Assembly: GCF_003351145.1 (NCBI RefSeq)
Contig: NZ_QQSV01000012.1
Location: 1 to 64,000 of the forward strand
Reading direction: 5' to 3'
Length of the DNA: 64,000 nucleotides
From: Meiothermus sp. QL-1
GTDB taxonomy: Bacteria > Deinococcota > Deinococci > Deinococcales > Thermaceae
The position numbers were made by a program, and so were the translations under genes. The number at the start of each line of letters is the position of its first letter. Positions within the stretch are counted from its first letter, which is position 1. Of the stretch, positions 40,872 through 49,082 are shown piece by piece. The notes beneath the pieces were generated by a model. It saw nothing but the letters and a program-made list of their open reading frames with translations. It did no database searches and was not told where the DNA came from.

Positions 40872-42143
40872 TCATTCCACCCGGCGCACCACCACGCGGG
40901 GCCCCTCCACCTGGATGACCCGGATGGTCTGGCCCCGGTCGATGAACTCGCCCATGGTGACCACGTCCACCCGGCGCTCGCCGAACTGCGCGGTGCCGGC
41001 AGGTCGCAGGTCGGTGAGCGCGGTGCCGATGGCCCCCAGGAGGGACTCGAGCTCGTTTTTGGGGGGGGCTTTTTCCTCCACCGCGCTGCTCAGCACGAAG
41101 GGGCGGGCCACCCGGCCCCGGGGCAGGTAGCGGAAGATCAGGAAAAGCCCCAGCACGAGCCCGATGATGGCGTAGGAGCCCACCTGCAGGGCCTCATCGC
41201 CGAAGGTGAAGTAGATCGAGGCCCCAATCAGCCCGAGCCCCACCAGCCCCGGTATGCCGAAGCCGGGGGTCACGAACAGCTCAAAGGCCACCAGCAAAAG
41301 CCCGGCAAAGAGCAGGATGATGGTCAGAGCGCTCGAGAGCCCAGCCAGATAGCCCCCCAGGAAGAAAAGCCCCAGCGCGGTGAGGCCCACGATGGCCGGG
41401 ATGAAGGTGCCGGGGGTGAAGAACTCTAGAATGAGCCCCAAAACCCCCACCGCCAGCAGGATGGCGGCCACGGTGGGGTCGGTGAGAAAGCGGGCCACCC
41501 GGATCTGGGGGCCTGGCTCGAGCAGCTCCGTTTCGCTGTCGAAGCCGGCCTTCTCCAGGGCCGCCCGCAGGCTGGCCACCTCGGCATCGGCCACCTTGAG
41601 CTCCACCGCCCGCCGGGCCGACAGGGTAAGGGGCTCGCCCTGGGTGGTGATGCCGCGAATCTCCACCTCGGGGTCGACCATGGCCTCGGCGATGTTGGCC
41701 GGACGCCCCCGGGCCTCGGCCACCGCGCGGAACTTCCCCTTCAGGGCTGAGATCACCTTGCGGTCGGCGGGGTTGGTGTTGCCCACCACGGGGGTCACGG
41801 TCACCGGCAGCGCGGCCCCGATGTTGGAGCCAGGGAGCATCATGAGCTGCTGGGCCGCCAGCGAGATAAGGGCCCCCGCAGAGAAGGCGTTCTCCACCAC
41901 CGCCAGGGTGGGCACGGTAGAGGCTAGGATGCGGTCGGTGATGCGGATGGCCGCGTCCACCCGTCCGCCTGGGGTGTTTACCCGGAAGACCACTCCGCTG
42001 GCCCCCTCCCGCTCGGCCCGCGCCAGCGATTGTTCGACGAAGGTGGCCAGGGGCCCGTCGATGGTCCCTTCGATGGGGATGATGTAGGTCCGGGCCTGCG
42101 CCAGGCTGGCCAGCAACAGGAGAGCCGCAAAGAAGTTTCTCAC
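40872..42143 (-). CDS. NfeD family membrane-bound serine protease (long form)
   Basis: 423 residues. GTG start; signal peptide or membrane anchor at about 1-17 (FFAALLLLASLAQA). A ClpP-class protease domain follows, with VVFRVNTPGGRVDAAIRI and nucleophile Ser in NAFSAGALISLAAQ, and the likely general-base lysine in the following ADRKVISALKGKFRAVAEARGR segment. Four or five membrane helices (about 225-345) and a C-terminal OB-fold NfeD domain (DVVTMGEFIDRGQTIRVIQVEG) complete the long form. It partners flotillin, encoded next. Confidence 0.93.
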   Translation of the reverse strand: MRNFFAALLLLASLAQARTYIIPIEGTIDGPLATFVEQSLARAEREGASGVVFRVNTPGGRVDAAIRITDRILASTVPTLAVVENAFSAGALISLAAQQLMMLPGSNIGAALPVTVTPVVGNTNPADRKVISALKGKFRAVAEARGRPANIAEAMVDPEVEIRGITTQGEPLTLSARRAVELKVADAEVASLRAALEKAGFDSETELLEPGPQIRVARFLTDPTVAAILLAVGVLGLILEFFTPGTFIPAIVGLTALGLFFLGGYLAGLSSALTIILLFAGLLLVAFELFVTPGFGIPGLVGLGLIGASIYFTFGDEALQVGSYAIIGLVLGLFLIFRYLPRGRVARPFVLSSAVEEKAPPKNELESLLGAIGTALTDLRPAGTAQFGERRVDVVTMGEFIDRGQTIRVIQVEGPRVVVRRVE

Positions 42144-42212
42144 CGAAGACTATCTTAGCAAGCAAGGCTTTGGGGAGTGTAGGGTGGGCTGGCCTGGGTT
42201 GCGGAGGGCCTG

Positions 42213-42218
42213 TAGAAT
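42213..42218 (+). promoter_or_regulatory. TAGAAT -10 box of aroE
   Basis: TAGAAT ends 6 bases before the GTG of aroE at 42225, so a leaderless message is predicted. No Shine-Dalgarno: the bases between are all C and T. Confidence 0.6.
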
Positions 42219-42224
42219 CCCCCT

Positions 42225-43055
42225 GTGAAGCTGGGCCTAATCGGTTTCCCCCTGACCCACACGGTCTCGCCCGCCATGCACCAGGCCGCCCTCGAGGCCG
42301 CCGGCCTTTCGGGGTCGTACCGGGCCTTGGAGACCCCCCCGGCCTTCCTGCGCGCCCGCCTGGAGGAGGTGCGGCGGGACTACACCGGGGTGAACGTGAC
42401 CATCCCCCACAAGGAAAGCGTTCAGCCCTACCTGGATGAGCTGAGCGCGGAGGCAAAGGCCATTGGCGCGGTCAACACCGTGCTCAACGACCGGGGTCGG
42501 CTGCTGGGCTACAACACCGATGCCGCGGGCTTCATCGCCGGCCTTGATGAGGCCGGCATCCCCTACCGGGGGAAGCAGGCTTTGGTGCTGGGGGCCGGGG
42601 GGGCTGCACGGGCGGTGGTCTACGCCCTGCGCGAGCAGGGGGCTTGGGTGGCGGTCTACAACCGCAGTCTGGAACGGGCCCAGGCCCTGGCCCAGGACCT
42701 GGGGGTGCGCTGGGTGGGCCCGGCCTTGCTGAAAGAGGCGGTGCAGGGCTGCGACCTGCTGGTAAACGCCACCAGCGTGGGCATGAAGGACCCCCTGGCC
42801 TCTCCCCTGCCCGAGGGGCTGCTGCCCCGGCGGGGGGTGGTGGTGGACATCGTTTACAACCCCCTCGAGACCCGCCTGTTGCGCGAGGCCCAGGCCGCGG
42901 GCCTGCGGGTCCTCGGGGGGCTGCCCATGCTGGTCTGGCAGGGGGCCCTGGCCTTCGAGCTCTGGACCGGCCTCAAGCCCGACGTGGGGGCCATGTACCG
43001 GGCCGCCCACGCGGTCCTGGCCGGGGCTAGCCCTGAATCACAATCGGCAGGATGA
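42225..43055 (+). CDS. aroE: Shikimate dehydrogenase
   Basis: 276 residues. Reduces 3-dehydroshikimate to shikimate with NADPH. The N-terminus is KLGLIGFPLTHTVSPAMH; the catalytic pair is Lys63 (NVTIPHKESV) and Asp99 (GYNTDAAGF); the NADP motif is LGAGGAARAV with NRSLERA following. GTG start. Its 3' end overlaps rnj on the other strand by 29 bases. Confidence 0.95.
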   Translation: MKLGLIGFPLTHTVSPAMHQAALEAAGLSGSYRALETPPAFLRARLEEVRRDYTGVNVTIPHKESVQPYLDELSAEAKAIGAVNTVLNDRGRLLGYNTDAAGFIAGLDEAGIPYRGKQALVLGAGGAARAVVYALREQGAWVAVYNRSLERAQALAQDLGVRWVGPALLKEAVQGCDLLVNATSVGMKDPLASPLPEGLLPRRGVVVDIVYNPLETRLLREAQAAGLRVLGGLPMLVWQGALAFELWTGLKPDVGAMYRAAHAVLAGASPESQSAG

Positions 43056-44754
43056 CCGGGTTGCGCCCGGTGTTCTTGGCGATGAACTTCTTGACCGGGT
43101 AGTAGATGTCGTCGCGAATCTCTTCCAGCCGCTTTTTCTCCCGCATCCCGCGATAAAGGGAGTCCAGGGCCATCTTGCGCACCTCGCCCAGCAGGCGCTC
43201 CCCGGCCTTCACGAAGCCTTTGGAAATAACCTCCACCAGAGGGTCGCGACTTACCAAAGCGGTGATGACCACCACCCCCTCGGCGGCCATGTGGTTGCGG
43301 TCTTCCAAAATCTCGTCGGTGATGTCGCCGACCCCCAGGCCGTCCACATAGAGCTGGCCGTGGGGCACCTTGCCGTCGAACTCGATGTTGTCGGCGGTCA
43401 GCTTTATAAGGCGGCCGTTTTCGGGAATCAGGATTTTCTCCGGCGGGTTGGGCAGGCTCTCGGCCAGCCACTTGAAGTTGACCTGGTGACGAATTTCGCC
43501 GTGCCAGGGCAGAAGGAAGCGGGGCCGCACCAGGTTGAGCACGACCTTGAGCTCCTCCTGGCTGGCGTGGCCCGAGGCGTGCACCTTGTAGCGGGGGGGG
43601 TAGAAGACGTAGGCCCCCAGCGCATAGAGGCGGTTGATGACGTGATTGACGGCCTCCTCGTTGCCCGGGATGGGGCTGCTGCTCAGGATGACCGTATCGC
43701 CCTCTTTGAGGGCAATCTTGGCGTGGTTTCCCGCTGCCAGGCGGGACAGGGCGGCCTCGGGCTGGCCCTGGGAGCCCGTGGTGATCACCAGCACCTGCTC
43801 GTCGGGCAGGTCCTTGACCTCGTCCAGGGTGTAGAAGCGGTCCTTCTGCTTGAAGTAGCCGAGCTCCAGGGCGATCCGGGCGTGCTTGAGCATCGAGCGG
43901 CCGTCCACGGCGATCTTGCGCCCGTACTTTTCCCCTGCCGTTACCACCGACTGAATCCGGTGGATGTGGGAGGCAAAGGTGGTCACAAAGATGCGCCCCT
44001 TGGCCGCCCCAATCACCCTGTCCAGCTCCTCGGCCACCTCGCTTTCGCTGGGGGTGGTGCCGGGCCGCTCGCCGTTGGTGGAGTCGGCGATCAGGCAGAG
44101 CACCCCTTCCGCCCCGGCCTGGGCAATCTTTTCCAGGTGGGAGGTCTGGCCGTCGATGGGGTGAGGGTCTAGCTTGAAGTCGCCGGTGTGGACAATCTTG
44201 CCCACCGGGGTGTGGATGATCATCCCGAAGTTATCAGGGATGGAGTGGGTCATGCGGAAGAGGTCCAGCAGGAAGTAGCGCCCGATGCGGATCTGGTCGT
44301 CGGTGGAGACCTCTTTGAACTCGTACTCCCCGGGGTTGATGCCGAACTCCTCCAGTTTGCCCCGCACCAGCCCCAGGGTGAGCCTGGCCCCGTAGATGGG
44401 CACTTTGGGGAGCTGGGGGAGGAGGTAGGGCAGGGCCCCGATGTGGTCCTCGTGGCCGTGGGTGAGCACCCAGCCTTTGATGAGCTCCTTGTGCTGAATC
44501 AGGTAGTCGATGCGGGGGATGACGATGTCCACCCCCAGCATGCGCTCGTCGGGGAAGGCCAGCCCCCCGTCGATTACGAACATCTCGTCCTCATAGCGGA
44601 AGACGGTGATGTTCTTGCCTATCTCGCCGGTACCGCCCAGGAAGACAATCTCCACCGCTCCCCCCGGTTTGCCCAGCAGAAGGGGCGCCTTGGGCTTGGG
44701 CCGGGGTTGTCGCCGGCGTGGCCCTCTTGGGCTGAAGCCTGGTTTTTCGTCCAT
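43027..44754 (-). CDS. rnj: Ribonuclease J
   Basis: 575 residues. Metallo-beta-lactamase/beta-CASP nuclease with endo- and 5'-3' exonuclease action in RNA decay and rRNA maturation. The metal motif HGHEDH is at 99-104, with VHTGDFKLDP and the beta-CASP motifs FVTTFASHIHRIQS, HASGHASQEE and LPWHGEIRH. A basic N-terminal tail of about 30 residues (PRGPRRRQPRPKPKAP) is extra. The ATG has GGAGC upstream. It follows pnp by 61 bases on the same strand, so exonuclease genes of both polarities are together. Confidence 0.95.
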   Translation of the reverse strand: MDEKPGFSPRGPRRRQPRPKPKAPLLLGKPGGAVEIVFLGGTGEIGKNITVFRYEDEMFVIDGGLAFPDERMLGVDIVIPRIDYLIQHKELIKGWVLTHGHEDHIGALPYLLPQLPKVPIYGARLTLGLVRGKLEEFGINPGEYEFKEVSTDDQIRIGRYFLLDLFRMTHSIPDNFGMIIHTPVGKIVHTGDFKLDPHPIDGQTSHLEKIAQAGAEGVLCLIADSTNGERPGTTPSESEVAEELDRVIGAAKGRIFVTTFASHIHRIQSVVTAGEKYGRKIAVDGRSMLKHARIALELGYFKQKDRFYTLDEVKDLPDEQVLVITTGSQGQPEAALSRLAAGNHAKIALKEGDTVILSSSPIPGNEEAVNHVINRLYALGAYVFYPPRYKVHASGHASQEELKVVLNLVRPRFLLPWHGEIRHQVNFKWLAESLPNPPEKILIPENGRLIKLTADNIEFDGKVPHGQLYVDGLGVGDITDEILEDRNHMAAEGVVVITALVSRDPLVEVISKGFVKAGERLLGEVRKMALDSLYRGMREKKRLEEIRDDIYYPVKKFIAKNTGRNPVILPIVIQG

Positions 44755-44815
44755 GGTTGCTCCTGCTAAAGGGCCCGGACCGCAGCCTGGCGGTCGGCCC
44801 AGTCTCGTGCAGCCA

Positions 44816-46957
44816 TCAGCGCTTGGCTGGGGGGCGGCGGGGCACGAGGCCCTCCAGCTCTGGGCGAATCAGGTCCACCCGGCCTTGCTCGTCGATGCTG
44901 TTGACCTTAACCCGCACCTTCTGCCCGAGCTTGAGCACGTCCTCTACCCGTTCTACCCGCCCCTTGGCGAGCTGGCTGATGTGCAGCAGGCCATCTTTTC
45001 CGGGCAGAATTTCCACGAAAGCGCCGAAGTTGGTGATGCGGGTGACGGTGCCCTCGTATATCTCGCCCACCTTGGCCTCGGCGGTGAGGCCCTGGATGCG
45101 ATTTCTGGCCTCCTCGGCGGCGGTGGCGTTGGCGCTGTAGATGCGGATGGTGCCGTCCTGCTCGATATCGATTTCTACCCCAAGCTCCTCGAGCTGCCGG
45201 ATATTCTTGCCTCCCGGCCCGATGATGAGGCCGATCTTCTCCGGGCTCACCTTAAGGGTGAGGATGCGCGGTACATGGGGCTTCATCTCGGCCCGGTGGG
45301 TGGGCAGGGCTTGCTCCATCAGGCGCAGGATGTGCAGCCTGGCCTCGCGGGCCTGGTAGAGGGCCTGGCGCATGAGCGCGGGGGAGAGGCCCTTGACCTT
45401 GATGTCCATCTGCAAGGCGGTGATGCCGTCGCGGGTGCCGGTCACCTTGAAGTCCATGTCCCCCAGGGCGTCCTCCAGCCCCAGGATGTCGGTGAGCACC
45501 ACCGCCCGCTCGCCCTCCTTGACCAGCCCCATGGCCACTCCGGCGACGTGCTTCCTAAGCGGCACACCCGCGTCCAGGAGGGCGAGGCAGCCCGCGCAGA
45601 CCGTGGCCATGCTGGAAGAACCGTTGGACTCGAGCACATCCCCCACCACCCGCACGGTGTAGGGAAACTCCTCGTGGGAGGGCATGACCGCCTTGAGGCC
45701 GCGCTTGGCCAGGTTGCCGTGCCCTACTTCGCGCCGGCTCACCCCCCGCAGGCGCCGCACCTCGCCGGTGGAGTAGGGGGGGAAGTTGTAGTGCACCAGA
45801 AAAGGGTCCTCGGTCTCGAGGCCCAGGTCGTCCACGAGCTGGGCGTCCTGGCCGGTGCCCAGGGTGACCACCCCCAGCACCTGGGTCTCACCCCGGGTGA
45901 AGATGGCCGAGCCGTGGGCCCGGGGCAGCACATCGGTCTCGATCCAGATGGGCCGCACCTGCTCAGGGGTGCGCCCATCGGCCCGCTTGTTTTCCTCCAG
46001 CACCAGCCGGCGGAGCTCCTGGCGGACCACCTCGTCGAAGGCCTCGGCCACCAGCTTGCGCCGGGCAGCATCCACCGTGCCGTCCTCGGCAGGGGGGACG
46101 AACTCCTCCACCAGGGCCTGGGCAAAAGCCTCCAGCGCCTTGGAGCGCTCCCCTTTGGAGGCGGTCTGCAGCACGGCGGCCAGGCCCTTCTCCCGCGCGC
46201 GCTGGTAGAGGGCGGCCTGGGCCTCGGGCTCGAGCTGGGGCGGGGGGGTGAAGGCAAACTTCTCCTTGCCCAGTTCGGCCCGCATCACCTCCTGCAGGGC
46301 CAGGATGGGCTGCATGGCCTGGTGGGCAAACTCCAGGGCCTCCACCAGCTTGTCCTCCGGCACCTCCTGCGCAGCGGCCTCCACCATGATGATGGCTTCC
46401 TTCGAGCCGGCCACCACCAGGTCCAGGGCGCTGTTTTCCTGCGCCACGGGGTTTAGCACCAGCCGCCCGTCCTGCAGCCCCACGCGCACCGCTGCTATTG
46501 GGCCCTCCCAGGGGATGTCGGAGAGCATCAGGGCTGCGCTCGCAGCGATGGGCCCCAGGATGTCCGGGGTGTTCTCCTGGTCGGCCGAGAGCACGGTGAG
46601 GATGACCTGCACCTCGTGGCGGAAGCCCTTGGGGAAGAGGGGGCGTATGGGCCGGTCGGTGAGGCGGGCCGATAGGATGGCCTTCTCGCCTGGCCGGCCC
46701 TCCCGCCGCATGAAGCTGCCGGGGATGCGGCCCACCGCATAGTGCCGTTCCTCGAATTCCACCGTAAGGGGCAGAAAGTCGGCCTCGATGGGGGCATCAG
46801 AGGCCTGGGCGGTGGCCATCACCACGGTACCCCCGTAGCGTACCCATACCGAGCCCGAGACCTGCTTGGCGTACTTTCCGGTCTCGATGCTCAGGGTGCG
46901 GCCCCCCACCTCCACGCTGTAGCGCCTGCCTTGGGGTGTTGGGATTTCCTGGCTCAT
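44816..46957 (-). CDS. pnp: Polyribonucleotide nucleotidyltransferase (PNPase)
   Basis: 713 residues. Phosphorolytic 3'-5' exonuclease. Two RNase PH-like domains (the first from about residue 10, the second after about 310 with [29 protein letters not shown]), a KH domain ([18 protein letters not shown], about 560-610) and an S1 domain ([20 protein letters not shown], about 625-690). The ATG is preceded by GGGAGC. The leader between rpsO and pnp is about 240 bases. Confidence 0.96.
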   Translation of the reverse strand: MSQEIPTPQGRRYSVEVGGRTLSIETGKYAKQVSGSVWVRYGGTVVMATAQASDAPIEADFLPLTVEFEERHYAVGRIPGSFMRREGRPGEKAILSARLTDRPIRPLFPKGFRHEVQVILTVLSADQENTPDILGPIAASAALMLSDIPWEGPIAAVRVGLQDGRLVLNPVAQENSALDLVVAGSKEAIIMVEAAAQEVPEDKLVEALEFAHQAMQPILALQEVMRAELGKEKFAFTPPPQLEPEAQAALYQRAREKGLAAVLQTASKGERSKALEAFAQALVEEFVPPAEDGTVDAARRKLVAEAFDEVVRQELRRLVLEENKRADGRTPEQVRPIWIETDVLPRAHGSAIFTRGETQVLGVVTLGTGQDAQLVDDLGLETEDPFLVHYNFPPYSTGEVRRLRGVSRREVGHGNLAKRGLKAVMPSHEEFPYTVRVVGDVLESNGSSSMATVCAGCLALLDAGVPLRKHVAGVAMGLVKEGERAVVLTDILGLEDALGDMDFKVTGTRDGITALQMDIKVKGLSPALMRQALYQAREARLHILRLMEQALPTHRAEMKPHVPRILTLKVSPEKIGLIIGPGGKNIRQLEELGVEIDIEQDGTIRIYSANATAAEEARNRIQGLTAEAKVGEIYEGTVTRITNFGAFVEILPGKDGLLHISQLAKGRVERVEDVLKLGQKVRVKVNSIDEQGRVDLIRPELEGLVPRRPPAKR

Positions 46958-47163
46958 GCTTGCTCCCGTAGTTCAGACCCGGTTTAAGCGCCGGGCGCGC
47001 TTTGGGTTCGCGAAAGACCCCCCAGCCCCACTTGATGCGGATGGTTGAGAGGGCGTTTTTGTTGTGCACGGCATAAATTGCGCAATCCCGGAATTCGCCG
47101 GCTCTTGCAAACCAGCAGCGGAGCCAGCCCCCGGCCCCGCCTACCTGAGTTAATATTCTACAC

Positions 47164-47195
47164 GAAAAACTGCCTCCGGGGTTGCCCCCGGAGCC
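47164..47195 (-). terminator. Intrinsic terminator of rpsO
   Basis: On the minus strand an 8-base stem (CTCCGGGG with CCCCGGAG, loop GCAA) starts 6 bases after the rpsO stop and is followed by GCAGTTTTTC. The opposite strand also has a T-run (CCTTTTT) after the same stem, so it could act in both directions. It partly separates rpsO from pnp; the sequence downstream (46958-47163) shows no clear gene and must hold the pnp leader. Confidence 0.8.
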
Positions 47196-47198
47196 TTT

Positions 47199-47468
47199 TT
47201 ACTTTCTCAAGCCCAGCTTCTCGATGAGCGCTTTATAACGCTCCTCGTCGGTCTTCTGAAGGTAACGCAAAAGCCGCTTGCGCTGCCCCACCAGCATCAG
47301 CAGCCCTCGCTTGGCCGACATATCCTTTGGGTTGGCGTTCAGGTGGTTCGAAAGGCGGTTGATGCGCTCGGTGAGGAGGGCCACCTGCACCTCGGTGGAG
47401 CCGGTGTCGCCGGGCTTTTGGGCGTATGCTTCGATGATCTTGGTTTTTTCTTCGCGCGTAAAGGGCAT
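47199..47468 (-). CDS. rpsO: 30S ribosomal protein S15
   Basis: 89 residues, the full family length. Begins MPFTREEKTKIIEAYAQKPGDTGSTEVQVALLTERI and includes LSNHLNANPKDMSAKRGLLMLVGQRKRLLRYL, the 16S rRNA-binding helices. Gene order rpsO-pnp is conserved across bacteria. The ATG has GAGGAG upstream. Confidence 0.97.
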   Translation of the reverse strand: MPFTREEKTKIIEAYAQKPGDTGSTEVQVALLTERINRLSNHLNANPKDMSAKRGLLMLVGQRKRLLRYLQKTDEERYKALIEKLGLRK

Positions 47469-47537
47469 GCTTTTCTCCTCGTCGGGTGGGCTTTAGCTGG
47501 AGGGCCAAAGCCTCCTCCTGGCCCCCAGGGCCAAGCC

Positions 47538-48692
47538 CTAAGTATAGGAGCGCCGCTGGGTTGGGTCAAGCCAGAAGAGCCCCAGGGCCAGAAGGGCCAG
47601 GCTCGAGCCCGTGAAGAAAGCCCAAGACGGGCCCAGCAGCTCCCAAAGCAGGCCAAAAAGCAGGCCAGCGGGCAGCAGCAACAGGCCGGTTACGGTGTGG
47701 TAGAGCCCTATGGCGCTGGCCTTTTCCTGTGGGGGGGTTATGGAGGCCAGATAGGCGCGGCTGCTGCCCTCGAAGGCCGCGCTATAAAGCGCATAGCAGA
47801 GAAGCCAGGCCACCCCGTGCCAGGGCTGGCTGCTCAGCCCAAAGCCCAGGTAGGCCAGGGCATGGAAAGCAAACCCACCCATCACCATCCGTCGAAGCCC
47901 CAGCCGGTCGGCCAGGGAGCCCAGGGGAAAGGCCAGCAGGGCGTAGAGCAGGTTGTAGGCGGTGTAGGCCAGGGTGGTTTGGGCGACGTTCAGGCCCAGG
48001 TCGCTCAGGCGGAGCAGCAGGAAGGCGTTGGAAGCAAGGCCCAGGGTGGCGATGGCCGCTACCAGCAAGAACCGACGGTAAGCGGGGGAGAGGGAAGAAA
48101 AGCGCAAAGGAGGTAGGGGAAGCCTTGGCCGCGGCTTTTCGCGCAGGAAGAAGACGATGAGCAGGGTGGCCAGCGCGGCGGGGATGGCTGAGGCCCAGAA
48201 CACCCCTCTGAAATCGAGCAGGGGCAGCAGGGCGAAAGCCAGGAAGGGCCCCAGGGTGGCCCCCAGGGTGTCCATGGCCCGGTGGAGACCGTAGGCCCGG
48301 CCGTAGGCCTCCTTGGGGGCGGCCTCGGCGATCAGGGCGTCGCGGGGGGCCGTGCGAAGCCCCTTGCCCATGCGGTCTAGGAAGCGGAAGCCGAGCACGT
48401 GGGCGGGGGTTTGGGCCAGGGCCAGCACGGGCCTCAGCAAGGCGGGGAGGCCGTAGCCCAACAGCAAAAAGGGCCTGCGCGCGGCTGCCCGGTCGGACAG
48501 ACGCCCCCCCACCACCTTGAAAAGGCTGGCGGTCGCTTCGGCGATGCCCTCGATAAGCCCCACCGCCACGGCTGAGGCCCCCAGCACCCCGGTGAGGAAG
48601 AGGGGCAGCAGCGGGTAAACCATCTCGGAGGCCACGTCGCTCAGAAAGCTGACCGAGCCCAGGATGTAGACTTCGCGGGGCAGTCTGTGCAC
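47538..48692 (-). CDS. Major facilitator superfamily transporter
   Basis: 384 residues, 11-12 transmembrane helices. The loop 2-3 signature VGGRLSDRAAARRPFLLLGYGL (family GxLaDrxGRkxxl) is present, with a second copy-like loop LGSLADRLGLRRMVMGG in the C-terminal half. The substrate is unknown; an efflux or nickel/sugar-type role would be a guess. GTG start lies 6 bases after TAGACT on the minus strand (48704-48699), a leaderless layout. Confidence 0.88.
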   Translation of the reverse strand: MHRLPREVYILGSVSFLSDVASEMVYPLLPLFLTGVLGASAVAVGLIEGIAEATASLFKVVGGRLSDRAAARRPFLLLGYGLPALLRPVLALAQTPAHVLGFRFLDRMGKGLRTAPRDALIAEAAPKEAYGRAYGLHRAMDTLGATLGPFLAFALLPLLDFRGVFWASAIPAALATLLIVFFLREKPRPRLPLPPLRFSSLSPAYRRFLLVAAIATLGLASNAFLLLRLSDLGLNVAQTTLAYTAYNLLYALLAFPLGSLADRLGLRRMVMGGFAFHALAYLGFGLSSQPWHGVAWLLCYALYSAAFEGSSRAYLASITPPQEKASAIGLYHTVTGLLLLPAGLLFGLLWELLGPSWAFFTGSSLALLALGLFWLDPTQRRSYT

Positions 48693-48698
48693 CCCCCC

Positions 48699-48704
48699 AG
48701 TCTA
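48699..48704 (-). promoter_or_regulatory. TAGACT -10 box of the MFS gene
   Basis: On the minus strand TAGACT is followed by six G residues and then the GTG start, giving a 6-base gap. The G-run could also act as a weak Shine-Dalgarno, so this case is less clean than the others. Confidence 0.45.
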
Positions 48705-48912
48705 GCCGGTGGAGGCCGGCGTTCCTTGTGCGGGGTGCTCGCGGGTTTTCGCATAAAGCCTTTGTTTCCAGCCAGGGGTTTACTGGACCCCGGCGGCCTG
48801 CCTGCGGGGCTTTGCAGGCTTGAGGTGAGGATGTGGGGCTTTACGCCGCGCCTACCCCTCTTTTTAGCGGCCGCAGCGCCGGCCCAAAGCTGCTAAACTG
48901 GTAGGCGGTTTC

Positions 48913-48998
48913 GCCGGGGTGGCGGAACGGCAGACGCTACGGACTTAAAATCCGTTGCCCGCGAGGGCGTGTGGGTTCGAGTCCCATCCCCGGCACCA
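48913..48998 (+). tRNA. tRNA-Leu (anticodon TAA)
   Basis: 86 bases with encoded CCA. The acceptor stem GCCGGGG pairs with CCCCGGC. The anticodon stem ACGGA/TCCGT encloses CTTAAAA with anticodon TAA; a long variable arm (TGCCCGCGAGGGCGT) marks a class II tRNA. A TAAACT -10-like box lies at 48894-48899. The gene is 84 bases ahead of leuS on the same strand. Confidence 0.96.
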
Positions 48999-49062
48999 CA
49001 CCGCTTGAGTCGTTGGTGGGGGGTAGCACGCAAAGCGCGCTCGAGCCCCTCGCGCCAGGCCT

Positions 49063-49068
49063 TACAAT
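49063..49068 (+). promoter_or_regulatory. TACAAT -10 box of leuS
   Basis: TACAAT ends 14 bases before the leuS ATG, predicting a leader of only about 7 bases without a Shine-Dalgarno. Read-through from the tRNA-Leu promoter is also possible because no terminator is seen between. Confidence 0.4.
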
Positions 49069-49082
49069 ATCCTGGGATAACC

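Noticed and set aside
42144-42160. Leaderless promoter for the NfeD gene
   Set aside because: Candidate boxes GATAGT and TAAGAT lie 5 and 8 bases before the GTG, neither at the 6-7 base spacing of the other cases, so it was not counted.
44606-46456. Open frame of 616 codons on the plus strand opposite pnp and rnj
   Set aside because: Antisense of two well-identified genes, with no recognisable motif and biased composition.
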